From: Corynebacterium minutissimum
GTDB lineage: Bacteria > Actinomycetota > Actinomycetes > Mycobacteriales > Mycobacteriaceae
Reading direction: 5' to 3'
Length of the DNA: 64,000 nucleotides
NCBI RefSeq assembly: GCF_016889765.1
Contig: NZ_CP069533.1
Span: 124,001-188,000 of the forward strand
This document shows, piece after piece, positions 44,615 to 53,353 of the stretch. The notes under the pieces are model-generated. The model was not told where the DNA came from, searched no databases, and saw nothing but the letters and a program-made list of their open reading frames with translations. The translations under genes and the position numbers were made by a program. Numbering within the stretch: position 1 is the stretch's first letter; every line of letters starts with the position of its first letter.

Positions 44615-46225
44615 TTGAGCACCGCCACACCCACGATGCCGGACCTCGAGACCGTAAACGGCAAGAACAGGGATTGGATCTGGCACCTGTTCTTCGGCGT
44701 TCTCACCGCCGGAACTCTCATCTTCTTTATTATCTGGGGCAACGGCGAGGTTGCCGAGGGCGCCAACCGCATCCTTTTGGTCACCGCCATCGTCTTCGCC
44801 CTCTTCATGGCCTTCAACATCGGTGGCAATGACGTAGCCAACTCCTTCGGTACCTCCGTAGGTGCCGGCACCTTGTCCATGAAGCAGGCCTTGGCCGTGG
44901 CAGCCGTCTTCGAGGTCTCCGGCGCTATTCTCGCCGGTGGTGAGGTCACGGATACCGTACGATCCGGCATCGTTGATCTAGACGCCATCGACGGTTTGGA
45001 CCCAATGGAGTTCGTGTACATCATGATGTCCTCGCTCCTCGGTGCAGCCATCTGGCTTCTCGTCGCCACCCGCATGGGCTGGCCAGTGTCGACGACTCAC
45101 TCCATCGTCGGCGGTATCGTCGGCGCTGCGCTTACCGTTGGCTTCATCACCGGCAAGGGCGGTATGGACATGGTTCAGTGGGGCGGCATCGGCACCATCG
45201 CCTTCTCGTGGGTTCTCTCCCCGGTCCTCGGCGGTATCGCAGCCTTTCTGCTGTTCAAGTGGATTAAGAGCTCCATCCTCGTCTACAACGAGGCAGCTGA
45301 TGAGCGTCTGCGCGAAATCAAGACCCGCCGCGCAGAGCTGCGCAAGGAGCACAAGACTCGCTTCGAGCGCATGAACGAACTGCAGCAGATTTCCTACACC
45401 AACGCCATGGCTCGTGACGCAGCACTGACGTCCGAGGATGATTACGACCCCGATGCTCTAGAGTCCGAGTACTACCGCGACCTGCACGAAATCAACAAGG
45501 ACTTGGATGATGTTCACGCGCACAAGGCCCTAGAAAATTGGGTCCCGCTGCTCGCTGCTCTGGGCGCCATCATCATTTCCGCGATGGTGCTGTTCAAGGG
45601 CCTCAAGCACACCGGTGTCGACTTCACAACCCTGCAGAACCTCCTCGTCATGGGCATGGTCGGCGCGGCAGTCTGGATGGCCGTGTTCATTTTCGCTCGT
45701 TCCCTGAAGAACAAGTCCCTGTCCCGTTCGACCTTCCTCCTCTTCTCCTGGATGCAGGTGTTTACCGCGTCCGCCTTCGCGTTCTCCCACGGTTCGAACG
45801 ATATCGCTAACGCTATTGGCCCGTTTGCCGCAGTCTTTGACGTGATGCAAACCAACCAAATTTCGGACGAGGTGTCCGTACCGCTACCTGTCATGATTGC
45901 CATGGGCATTGCCCTGGTTTCCGGTTTGTGGTTCATTGGCCGCTTCGTTATCCAGACTGTCGGTTCCGGACTGACCAAGATGCACCCATCCTCAGGTTTC
46001 GCCGCCGAGCTGGCAGCTGCCGCCGTGGTCATGGCCGCGTCTTTGCTGGGTCTGCCGGTCTCCTCCACGCACATCCTCATTGGTGCTGTGTTGGGCGTGG
46101 GCATTGTCAACCGTGCCGCCAACTGGAATCTGATGAAGCCCATCGCCCTGGCGTGGGTCATCACCCTGCCGGCCGCTGCGGCTATCGCCGCCGTGACCGT
46201 CTCCATCCTGCGCGTGGTCTTCTAA
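44615..46225 (+). CDS. pit: low-affinity inorganic phosphate transporter (Pit family)
   Basis: A 536-residue membrane transporter importing metal-phosphate complexes with protons. The two inverted family repeats are visible: NIGGNDVANSFGTSVGAGTLS early and FSHGSNDIANAIGPFAA late, each with the GxND(V/I)AN motif. Multiple membrane helices flank a charged central loop of about 110 residues (about 215-300). TTG 44615 is the start, supported by an AAAGGA site and by the family N-terminus. Confidence 0.95.
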   Translation: MSTATPTMPDLETVNGKNRDWIWHLFFGVLTAGTLIFFIIWGNGEVAEGANRILLVTAIVFALFMAFNIGGNDVANSFGTSVGAGTLSMKQALAVAAVFEVSGAILAGGEVTDTVRSGIVDLDAIDGLDPMEFVYIMMSSLLGAAIWLLVATRMGWPVSTTHSIVGGIVGAALTVGFITGKGGMDMVQWGGIGTIAFSWVLSPVLGGIAAFLLFKWIKSSILVYNEAADERLREIKTRRAELRKEHKTRFERMNELQQISYTNAMARDAALTSEDDYDPDALESEYYRDLHEINKDLDDVHAHKALENWVPLLAALGAIIISAMVLFKGLKHTGVDFTTLQNLLVMGMVGAAVWMAVFIFARSLKNKSLSRSTFLLFSWMQVFTASAFAFSHGSNDIANAIGPFAAVFDVMQTNQISDEVSVPLPVMIAMGIALVSGLWFIGRFVIQTVGSGLTKMHPSSGFAAELAAAAVVMAASLLGLPVSSTHILIGAVLGVGIVNRAANWNLMKPIALAWVITLPAAAAIAAVTVSILRVVF

Positions 46226-46242
46226 GCTACCGCTTTTTCCGC

Positions 46243-46280
46243 ACACCGCCGCGAATCCTCACGGATTCTCGCGGCGGTGT
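46243..46280 (+). terminator. terminator after the Pit gene
   Basis: ACACCGCCGCGAATC pairs with GATTCTCGCGGCGGTGT-type sequence, a very stable stem, just after the stop codon; few T follow. Confidence 0.75.
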
Positions 46281-46317
46281 CGCCGTTTTCGAGCCGTCCC
46301 ACCCACACCGCTGTCCG

Positions 46318-46323
46318 TACACT
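46318..46323 (+). promoter_or_regulatory. -10 box of a probable leaderless mRNA (HEPN-like/CBS gene)
   Basis: TACACT ends eight bases before ATG 46332; no ribosome site. Confidence 0.45.
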
Positions 46324-46331
46324 GGGGATCC

Positions 46332-47054
46332 ATGAGCGAGAACTCCTTGACGCGCTTCTTTGCGGCCTTCAACGACATTGAACAGTTCCTGCGCCAAACC
46401 ATTGGCGCGAAGAATTCAGATTCCTTTTGGTGGATGGTCGTTCGCGCCCACGACAAACACCTCCTCAGCAAACGCCAAGCGGAGCAACTCAAGGATATTT
46501 CCGCCCTGCGCAACGCCATCGCGCATGGCCGCTACTACGGCGATGAGCCCATTGCTACCCCACACCCACAGGTCGTCAACCAACTGGAAAACCTTCAGCG
46601 CCTGCTCACTGACCCGCCCACCGCGCTATCGCTTCTACCCCACAACGAGGTGACCATTCTAGATCCAGATGCGGACATCCTCGACGCCCTTGCTCTCATC
46701 AACCAGACCGGATACTCACAAATCCCCATCTATGACTCAGGTACGTTTACTGCGCTGCTGACTACCAATGCCATCGCGCGGTGGGTAGCGGCGGATTTGG
46801 GAGAAGATGGGGCAATTAGTGCGGCGTCGGTAAGCGCAGTGCTCGCCATGACAGAACGCAAAGACCGCGCCGAGTTCCTTCCTCGCACCGCCACGGCCCA
46901 AGAGGTCGTCGATGTTCTCACCGAACCGACCAAGGACGGCACGCACCCAAGCGCGGTTCTCTTTACTGAACACGGCAAGCTTTCGCAGCGCCCAGTAGGC
47001 ATCGCCACACCTGCGGACTTGGCCGTGCTTGTCGACGCCCTCGAGTGGGAATAA
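46332..47054 (+). CDS. HEPN-like/CBS-domain fusion protein
   Basis: A 240-residue cytoplasmic protein in two parts. Residues 1-95 are all-helical and contain RNAIAH (R60-N61-x3-H65) after a long helix, which is exactly the R-N/D/H-x3-H signature of HEPN ribonucleases and transferases. Residues about 100-240 form a CBS pair (VTILDPDADILDALALINQTGYSQIPIYD, and PVGIATPADL at the end), a module that usually binds adenine nucleotides. The combination suggests a nucleotide-sensing RNA or protein modifier, but the HEPN call rests on one motif and predicted helices. It is flanked by the Pit and monooxygenase genes. Confidence 0.65.
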   Translation: MSENSLTRFFAAFNDIEQFLRQTIGAKNSDSFWWMVVRAHDKHLLSKRQAEQLKDISALRNAIAHGRYYGDEPIATPHPQVVNQLENLQRLLTDPPTALSLLPHNEVTILDPDADILDALALINQTGYSQIPIYDSGTFTALLTTNAIARWVAADLGEDGAISAASVSAVLAMTERKDRAEFLPRTATAQEVVDVLTEPTKDGTHPSAVLFTEHGKLSQRPVGIATPADLAVLVDALEWE

Positions 47055-47098
47055 TCCCTCACCCCACCCTTGTTGTCATGCCACAGAAAGGAGTTGGC

Positions 47099-47521
47099 AT
47101 GCAATTCGGAATCTTTAGCATGGGTGACGTCACACAAGTCCCCATCCGCCTCGCCGAGGATTACGCTTTCCTCCAGCACCAGGCTGGCGGGCGCAGTGAT
47201 CTTTTCTATGGCCATGGCCGGGCAGACCAGGCGATTGTGGGCCTGGGTGGGCAGGTCTTTATTGGCTGCACGGAGCAGGACGCCAAGGACTTCTTCCGCC
47301 CCTACTTCGACAACGCCCCAGTCAATGGTCACGGACCTTCGCTGGAAGAGTTCACTGCGCAGACCCTGCTGACGGTGGGCACGGTAGAACAGGTGGTTCC
47401 GGAGCTGCGCCGCCGCTTTGAGCAGCGCCGCCCGGATCATGTACCTTCTGATCCGCCGACGCACGGCGCGCTCGCTTCCTACGCGCCGCATGCACTGATC
47501 AGCCCAGGAGAGGAGAAATAG
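47099..47521 (+). CDS. internally deleted luciferase-like monooxygenase (CE1758 type)
   Basis: The 140-residue frame is a mosaic of pieces of a roughly 370-residue flavin monooxygenase. The true N-terminus MQFGIFSMGDVTQ (1-13) is joined to a segment (14-35, RLAEDYAFLQHQAGGRSDL) that normally lies about 90 residues later, then to GHGRADQAIVGLGGQVFIG...FDNAPVNGHGPSLEEFT (about 38-95), then to the C-terminus VVPELRRR...VPSDPPTH. Three in-frame losses would explain this. The alignment is from memory of the family. Most of the TIM barrel is gone, so flavin oxidation is unlikely. AAAGGAG precedes ATG 47099, and the frame remains intact up to the FMN reductase gene. Confidence 0.75.
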   Translation: MQFGIFSMGDVTQVPIRLAEDYAFLQHQAGGRSDLFYGHGRADQAIVGLGGQVFIGCTEQDAKDFFRPYFDNAPVNGHGPSLEEFTAQTLLTVGTVEQVVPELRRRFEQRRPDHVPSDPPTHGALASYAPHALISPGEEK

Positions 47522-48202
47522 GTGCGTTCATTGGTTGTCGTCACGGCAGGTTTGTCCTCACCTTCTACGACGCGCGCGCTTGCCGACGCCCTCTCCGCCG
47601 CCACCTCCTCCCAAGTCACCGCCCGCGGCGAGGGCGTGGACGTGACGGTGGTGGAGGTGCGTGAGCTGGCCGGAGAATTAGCTGACTCGATGACCAACTG
47701 GGGCTCGCCTACTCCCCACCTCGAGGCGGCACAATCCGCAGTAATGCAGGCAGATGGTCTCATCGCCGTGAGCCCCGTCTTCCAAGGCAGCTATTCAGGC
47801 CTGTTCAAGATGTTCTTCGATACGTTGGAGCCGCACGCTCTCAACGGTCTGCCTACCCTCATCGCTGCGACGGGCGGCTCCAGCCGGCATGCGCTGGTGT
47901 TGGACTACGCCCTGCGCCCACTCCTCAATTATCTGCACGCCACGGTGGTGCCGACTGGCGTTTTTCACGCCACGGAGGACTACGGCACTGCGGAAGGTGC
48001 GCGCACCGAGCAACGCATTAAACGGGCCGCGCGCGAGTTAGCCGACTTAATGGTTCGCCCCCGCGACCGTGTCGCTGGCCTGGCAGGTCCGCTGGGTGAG
48101 AAATCCCGGGCAGAAACCGGCACCGACACAGCGTCCGGGAGTGACTCCGATCCGACGGGATTCCGCGCGCTCCTGGCTGACCACAACGGCCAACCGGGCT
48201 AA
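47522..48202 (+). CDS. NAD(P)H-dependent FMN reductase (CE1759 type)
   Basis: A 226-residue flavodoxin-like reductase: VVTAGLSSPSTTRALADAL at the N-terminal flavin phosphate site, then SPVFQGSYSGLFKMFFDTLEP and ATGGSSRHALVLDY. It normally supplies reduced FMN to the luciferase-like monooxygenase encoded just upstream; here that partner is truncated. GTG 47522 directly follows the upstream stop. The last 35 residues are low in complexity and acidic. Confidence 0.88.
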   Translation: MRSLVVVTAGLSSPSTTRALADALSAATSSQVTARGEGVDVTVVEVRELAGELADSMTNWGSPTPHLEAAQSAVMQADGLIAVSPVFQGSYSGLFKMFFDTLEPHALNGLPTLIAATGGSSRHALVLDYALRPLLNYLHATVVPTGVFHATEDYGTAEGARTEQRIKRAARELADLMVRPRDRVAGLAGPLGEKSRAETGTDTASGSDSDPTGFRALLADHNGQPG

Positions 48203-48270
48203 GCAGTCGGCCACGGTACTCGGTACTATCGTGAATCGATACTTATTGAAAGCCACCTAAGGAGGTCTCC

Positions 48271-49680
48271 ATGACTATTAGCGTGACCGATATTTTCTCT
48301 ATTGGAATCGGCCCCTCCTCCTCACACACTGTGGGCCCCATGCGTGCCGCGAAGGCCTTTCTCGAAACACTCGATCAGCACCCGGCGAAGGTCCACACAG
48401 TGCTACGCGGTTCCCTTTCCGCTACCGGCCGCGGCCACGCCACCGACCGCGCCGTCATCCTCGGTTTGGCTGGCTGGGAACCGCTCAGCGTACCGCTCGA
48501 CGCCGAACCACGCGCCGACGCCTTCATCCCTACTGAAGGCACCGTCGCTGGACCCACAGGTGGAGTGCAGTACAGCATCGAATTCAACAACGAGCCGGTA
48601 CCCGAGCACCCGAACTGCCTCATCTTTACAGCCTGGGACGACAACGGCTCGGTTCTTGCAGAGAACGCAGAATACTTCTCCGTCGGCGGCGGCTTCATCC
48701 TGTCCCGCGAAGAATTCGATGCCCAGCTTAAGACGGACACCGGTGTGCCCGCAGGCGTCGCCGCGGCTTCCGCCGAGGACACGGTTCCCTATGAGTTCCA
48801 GTCCGGCGAGCACCTGCTGCATCTGTGTGAAGCCCATGACAAGGCCATTTGGGAGATCGTTGCTGCCAACGAGGCTGTTCTCCACCGCGACGAGGGCGGG
48901 TTGGATTACGTCTACGAGCATCTCGACCTCGTCTGGGACATCATGCGCCAATGCGTGACCGAGGGGATCTCCACCAAGGGAATTTTGCCTGGTGGCCTGC
49001 GCGTCAACCGCCGTGCGCCGCGTATATATCAACAGCTTTTGGCCAAGCAGGACGATGAATCCTGCGGTTTTTCCGCGATGGAATGGGTCAACCTCTACGC
49101 GCTCGCTGTCAACGAGCAAAACGCCGCCGGGGGCCGCGTCATCACCGCCCCGACCAACGGCGCCTGCGGCATTATCCCAGCTGTGTTGCACTACGCCCGC
49201 GACTTCCAGCCCGACTTTACCCGCGCTGATGCCCGCCGCTACCTGCTCACCGCGGGGGCTATCGGCATCATCATTAAGTCCAATGCCTCCATCTCCGGCG
49301 CAGAAGTCGGCTGTCAGGGCGAGGTCGGTTCCGCGTCCTCCATGGCGGCGGCCGGCATGGCCGAGCTCCTTGGCGCAACCCCGGCACAGGTAGAGAATGC
49401 CGCCGAAATCGCGCTTGAGCATAACCTCGGCTTGACCTGCGACCCAGTCGGCGGCCTCGTGCAGATTCCCTGCATCGAACGCAACGCCATTGGCGCGGTC
49501 AAGGCCATCAACGCCGCGCGTCTCGCCCGCATGGGTGAAGGCACGCACTACGTCACCCTCGACAACGCTGTGCACACCATGGCCGAGACCGGCCGCGACA
49601 TGCTCTCCAAGTACAAGGAGACCTCGCTCGGAGGCTTGGCCAAGACGATGGGTTTCACTGTCTCCCAGGTGGAGTGTTAA
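48271..49680 (+). CDS. sdaA: L-serine ammonia-lyase, single-chain
   Basis: Deaminates L-serine to pyruvate using a 4Fe-4S cluster. The 469-residue protein has the beta domain (IGIGPSSSHTVGPMRAA) fused to the alpha domain, with cluster cysteines in TNGACGI, GCQGEVGSASSMAAAG and LTCDPVGGLVQIPCIERNA. A TACTAT box (about 48223) and an AAGGAGG site precede ATG 48271. The stop codon overlaps that of the convergent hisS in a shared TTAA. Confidence 0.96.
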   Translation: MTISVTDIFSIGIGPSSSHTVGPMRAAKAFLETLDQHPAKVHTVLRGSLSATGRGHATDRAVILGLAGWEPLSVPLDAEPRADAFIPTEGTVAGPTGGVQYSIEFNNEPVPEHPNCLIFTAWDDNGSVLAENAEYFSVGGGFILSREEFDAQLKTDTGVPAGVAAASAEDTVPYEFQSGEHLLHLCEAHDKAIWEIVAANEAVLHRDEGGLDYVYEHLDLVWDIMRQCVTEGISTKGILPGGLRVNRRAPRIYQQLLAKQDDESCGFSAMEWVNLYALAVNEQNAAGGRVITAPTNGACGIIPAVLHYARDFQPDFTRADARRYLLTAGAIGIIIKSNASISGAEVGCQGEVGSASSMAAAGMAELLGATPAQVENAAEIALEHNLGLTCDPVGGLVQIPCIERNAIGAVKAINAARLARMGEGTHYVTLDNAVHTMAETGRDMLSKYKETSLGGLAKTMGFTVSQVEC

Positions 49681-50954
49681 ACCAACTCACGCAGCTGCTT
49701 GACGACGTCCCCCACTGGCACGTCGCGCTGCTCATGCGCGGCCAAGTCCTTGAGGGCCACGGTGCCAGCCTCGAGCTCCTGGTCTCCGAGGACAAGGGCG
49801 AAGCGTGCGTTGGCGCGGTCCGCACCTTTCATCGCGCCCTTCAGGCCGCGGTCGCCGAAGGACATGTCAGCGGAGATGCCTGCCTTACGCAGGTCATTGA
49901 TGATGACGGCCATCTTCTGCTTGGCCGCCGCACCCATGGCCACCCCGTAGACGGCCACGCGCTCGTCGACGCCCTCCAGCGAAATCCCCTCAGCCTCAAG
50001 CGCTAGCACCGTGCGGTCGACGCCGAGGCCGTAGCCAATGCCCGACAGCTCCTGACCGCCCAGCTGTGCCATGAGCCCGTCGTAGCGGCCGCCACCGCCG
50101 ATTCCCGACTGCGCACCCAAACCATCGTGCACGAACTCGAAGCACGTCTTGGTGTAGTAATCCAGGCCGCGCACCATCCGCGGGTTAATAGTGTAGGCAA
50201 CGCCCATATCATCGAGCAGGCCCGTCACCGTCTCAAAGTGCTCACGGCACTCGGAATTGAGGTGGTCAAGCATGAGGGGGGCGTCGACAAGCTGCTCTTG
50301 GACCTCGGGGCGCTTGTCATCGAGCACGCGCAGTGGATTGAGCTCCGCCCGCGCCTTGGTTTCATCATCCAGGTCCAGCTTGAAAAGGAAGTCCTGCAGT
50401 TTCTCGCGGTAAGCCGGGCGGCACTCGTGGTCACCCAAGCTGGTCAGCTCCAAGCGGAACTGGCTCAAGCCCAAGCTGCGGTAGGACCGATCCGCCAGCG
50501 CAATAATTTCCGCATCCAAGGTGGGATCATCCACGCCGATAGCCTCCACACCCACCTGCTGTAGCTGGCGGTAGCGGCCGGCCTGCGGGCGCTCATAGCG
50601 AAAGAAGGGGCCAAAGTAATTGAGCTTTACCGGAAGCTGGCCACGATCTAGGTTGTGCTCGATGACCGCGCGCATGACACCTGCCGTTCCTTCTGGGCGC
50701 AGGGTGACGGAACGGTCTCCGCGGTCAGCAAAGGTGTACATCTCCTTCGAGACCACGTCCGTGGATTCGCCCACGCCGCGGGCAAACAAGGACGTGTCCT
50801 CGAAGACGGGGAGCTCGATGTGCTGGAAGCCGGACAGGTGGGCCTGATGCACGAAGGTCTCACGCACCTTGGCAAAGGTGGCCGATTGCGGCGGGACGTA
50901 GTCCGGCACGCCCTTGGGCGCGGACAGGGCTTTGAACTGCTTCTTATCACTCAC
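49677..50954 (-). CDS. hisS: histidine-tRNA ligase
   Basis: A 425-residue class II synthetase. Motifs include PKGVPDYVP, the histidine-A region LTSLGDH and GGRYDGLMAQLGG, and the C-terminal anticodon domain with VYGVAMG. It starts at GTG 50954, downstream of the MBL gene, with a possible internal promoter. Confidence 0.97.
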   Translation of the reverse strand: MSDKKQFKALSAPKGVPDYVPPQSATFAKVRETFVHQAHLSGFQHIELPVFEDTSLFARGVGESTDVVSKEMYTFADRGDRSVTLRPEGTAGVMRAVIEHNLDRGQLPVKLNYFGPFFRYERPQAGRYRQLQQVGVEAIGVDDPTLDAEIIALADRSYRSLGLSQFRLELTSLGDHECRPAYREKLQDFLFKLDLDDETKARAELNPLRVLDDKRPEVQEQLVDAPLMLDHLNSECREHFETVTGLLDDMGVAYTINPRMVRGLDYYTKTCFEFVHDGLGAQSGIGGGGRYDGLMAQLGGQELSGIGYGLGVDRTVLALEAEGISLEGVDERVAVYGVAMGAAAKQKMAVIINDLRKAGISADMSFGDRGLKGAMKGADRANARFALVLGDQELEAGTVALKDLAAHEQRDVPVGDVVKQLRELV

Positions 50955-50959
50955 GCCCT

Positions 50960-51604
50960 TTAGAGTACATCCCCCGCCGCGATGAGAAACGGATTGGTCG
51001 CGCGCTCACGACGCATCGTCGACGTCGGCCCATGGCCAGGGAGTATTGCCAGCGAATCATCGAGTCCCCACACCGGCCCGCGCAACGAACGCTGCATCGC
51101 CGCAGGATCTGAGTGCGGCAAGTCCGTGCGGCCAATCGAGCCTTTAAAGAGAACATCACCGGTCAGTGCAACCTCGTCGCCCACCAGCATGATGCATCCA
51201 GGCGAGTGCCCTGGTGCGTGGACAAGGCTGAAGTCCAGGCCAGCCAAGGTCAGCGTCTCACCGCCAATAAGGTCGCGGCGCTCGGCGACCTGCTTCATCG
51301 AAGCGCAGTCGAACAGCACTTGGGATTGGGGGGATACCCCGGAGCCGTCGACAAGCATGAAGGCGTCATCCGGGTGGATGTACACCGGCAGATCGAATTC
51401 TGCTGCATCCCTCGTGTGGTCAATGTGACCATGGGTAAGAACGACGGCCTCATACTCTAGGCCCTTCTCCCCCGCCAGCTGCACGAGGCGATCGTGGGTA
51501 TGCATGCCAGGGTCCACGATGAAGGCTCGGGAGCCATGGGACACCACGTACGTGTTGGTCTTGTATGGGCCCGCGGCGAAGCCGAATACTTCCGGGGTCG
51601 TCAT
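50960..51604 (-). CDS. MBL-fold hydrolase (glyoxalase II-like)
   Basis: A 214-residue metallo-hydrolase of the Rv2581c/glyoxalase II type that conventionally precedes hisS in actinobacteria. The zinc motif is THGHIDHTRDA, with HAPGHSPGC, GDVLFKGSIGRTDL and LPGHGPTST following. The start ATG directly follows the tpx stop. Confidence 0.9.
   Translation of the reverse strand: MTTPEVFGFAAGPYKTNTYVVSHGSRAFIVDPGMHTHDRLVQLAGEKGLEYEAVVLTHGHIDHTRDAAEFDLPVYIHPDDAFMLVDGSGVSPQSQVLFDCASMKQVAERRDLIGGETLTLAGLDFSLVHAPGHSPGCIMLVGDEVALTGDVLFKGSIGRTDLPHSDPAAMQRSLRGPVWGLDDSLAILPGHGPTSTMRRERATNPFLIAAGDVL
50962..50967 (-). promoter_or_regulatory. possible -10 box for hisS inside the MBL gene
   Basis: TACTCT on the minus strand ends seven bases before GTG 50954. 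An AAAGGG site also lies here, so hisS could be read from either a leaderless or a polycistronic mRNA. Confidence 0.3.
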
Positions 51605-52102
51605 CTACTTTAGAGCAGCCAACGCGGCGTCATAGTCCGGTTCGGTGGTGACCTCCGGAACGAGCTCGGTGTAGACCACGTTGTGCTCCTCATCGGTCAC
51701 GATGACCGCGCGAGCAAACAGCCCCTTGAGCGGGGAGCCTTCCAAAACCAACCCGAGCTTGTCAGCAAAGTCAGAACGGAAATCCGACGCGCTCACCACG
51801 TTCTCGATGCCTTCAGCCGCGCAGAAACGCTCCTGAGCAAAGGGCAGGTCGCGGGAGACAGACAGGACTACGGTGTTGTCCAAACCGGCAGCCTTCTCGT
51901 TGAAGGTACGCAGCTGCGCCGCACACACACCCGTGTCCAGGGACGGGAAACACGAGACCACCAAGCGCTTGCCAGCGAAGTCAGCCTTGGAGACCTCTTC
52001 CAAGTCAGTGCCAACGAGGGTGAAATCTGGCAGAGGCTCGCTGACCTTCGGCAGCGCCCCATTGGTCTGAGTAGGTTCGTTCTTAAAATTAACAGTAGTC
52101 AT
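51605..52102 (-). CDS. tpx: thiol peroxidase
   Basis: A 165-residue peroxiredoxin of the Tpx class, reducing peroxides with thioredoxin. The peroxidatic Cys is in PSLDTGVCAAQLRTFN and the resolving Cys in FCAAEGIENV, as in E. coli Tpx. ATG 52102 gives MTTVNFKNEP; TACCCT eight bases upstream suggests a leaderless message. Divergent from the cyclophilin gene. Confidence 0.95.
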   Translation of the reverse strand: MTTVNFKNEPTQTNGALPKVSEPLPDFTLVGTDLEEVSKADFAGKRLVVSCFPSLDTGVCAAQLRTFNEKAAGLDNTVVLSVSRDLPFAQERFCAAEGIENVVSASDFRSDFADKLGLVLEGSPLKGLFARAVIVTDEEHNVVYTELVPEVTTEPDYDAALAALK

Positions 52103-52110
52103 GGCACCCA

Positions 52111-52116
52111 AGGGTA
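52111..52116 (-). promoter_or_regulatory. -10 box of a probable leaderless mRNA (tpx)
   Basis: TACCCT on the minus strand ends eight bases before ATG 52102. Confidence 0.4.
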
Positions 52117-52162
52117 CTGACAGGTGGGGCGGCGCGCCATGAAGAACGCTCGTGAGGTTAAG

Positions 52163-53065
52163 ATGAGTAAGTCGAAAAATCAGACCCCTGTGGAGGAAAC
52201 AACGGTGCCTACCAACAGCCAGCGCCTAGATGATGCGCTCAACCAGCTCGATCGCGAGCTGAAGTCCCGCGACCGCAAGCAAAAGACCCGCCCGTTGGGC
52301 GTTGTGTTTGCTGCGGCCGTAGTCATTATCGCCCTCGTCGGCGGAATCTGGTTCCTTGCCACGCGTACGGGTGATGAGGAAGAGATCCAAGCGCAGGAGA
52401 CCTCGGCTGCTGAAACTACATCTGAGGCCCCTACTGCTGAGGCGCTGACCGGCAAGCGCGAGAAGCCGCTCGACGAAACCGTGACCTGTGAATACCCGGA
52501 AGCTGGCGATGCTTCCCGCGAGGTCGCCATCCCGAAGGGCAAGAACATTCCGGCCAAGGGCGAGGTCACCGTTAACTTTGCTACCAAGCAAGGCGACATT
52601 GAGATGACCCTCGATCGTTCCCTGGCTCCCTGTACTGTCAACGCTATTACGGACATGATTTCGGCTGAGTACTACGACGACACCGTGTGCCACCGCATGA
52701 CCGATGGTGGAATCTTTGTCCTGCAGTGTGGCGACCCGACCGGCCAGGGTTCTGGCGGCCCTGGTTTCCAGTTCGCCAACGAGTACCCGACTGATGAGGC
52801 TGACGACGAAGCCCTCGGCAAGATGGCCCTCTACCCGAAGGGCTCCCTCGCCATGGCTAACGCTGGTCCAGATACCAACGGCTCCCAGTTCTTCATTAAC
52901 TACAAGGACTCTGAGTTGCCACCTGCCTACACGTACTTCGGTAACCTCACCGCCAAGGGCCAGAAGACTATCGACGCCATTGCTGCAAAGGGCGTCAAGG
53001 ATGGCGCCGGAGACGGCCAACCGGCTGAAGAGGTTCGCATCACCAAGGCCACCATCGAAAGCTAG
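52163..53065 (+). CDS. membrane-anchored cyclophilin-type peptidyl-prolyl isomerase
   Basis: A 300-residue protein with a charged cytoplasmic lead, one membrane helix (about 47-67, VVFAAAVVIIALVGGIWFL), an acidic spacer and an external cyclophilin domain (from about 130: FATKQGDIEMTLDRSLAP, YDDTVCHRMTDGGIFVLQCGDP, NGSQFFINY). It likely folds exported proteins at the wall. Start uncertain: ATG 52163 follows GAGG at five bases, GTG 52205 follows GGAGG at eight bases and would match shorter homologues. Confidence 0.9.
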   Translation: MSKSKNQTPVEETTVPTNSQRLDDALNQLDRELKSRDRKQKTRPLGVVFAAAVVIIALVGGIWFLATRTGDEEEIQAQETSAAETTSEAPTAEALTGKREKPLDETVTCEYPEAGDASREVAIPKGKNIPAKGEVTVNFATKQGDIEMTLDRSLAPCTVNAITDMISAEYYDDTVCHRMTDGGIFVLQCGDPTGQGSGGPGFQFANEYPTDEADDEALGKMALYPKGSLAMANAGPDTNGSQFFINYKDSELPPAYTYFGNLTAKGQKTIDAIAAKGVKDGAGDGQPAEEVRITKATIES

Positions 53066-53088
53066 CCTTTACCCCCGATACGGTGATT

Positions 53089-53119
53089 AACCCCCGCTCC
53101 CAGGTTGTGAGCGGGGGTT
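53089..53119 (+). terminator. terminator after the cyclophilin gene
   Basis: AACCCCCGCTC pairs perfectly with GAGCGGGGGTT around a nine-base loop. Confidence 0.85.
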
Positions 53120-53270
53120 CTCCTTTGTTAAAGGCAGTATCATTTCTCTTCTGAGAATTTCTTAGCCTTGAGCTGTTCCTTTACCTCGCATTAACCTAAG
53201 CTGTTCCGGGCCCAATTGGAAAGCCCAGCTCACATCATGCGGGCAGTTGATTCACAGGGTGAAGAACTTT

Positions 53271-53300
53271 TTGACAAATCTCTTGCATATCAACTCTAGT
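53271..53300 (+). promoter_or_regulatory. promoter of the secreted-peptide pair
   Basis: A consensus TTGACA (53271-53276) is followed after 18 bases by TCTAGT. The region further upstream holds a direct repeat AGCTGTTCC (about 53172 and 53201). The leader is about 45 bases, with AAAGGAACG before ATG 53354. Confidence 0.55.
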
Positions 53301-53353
53301 CTCAGTAGCATCTGTGAGGTCTTTGAAATTCCCGAGATATAAAAGGAACGAGA

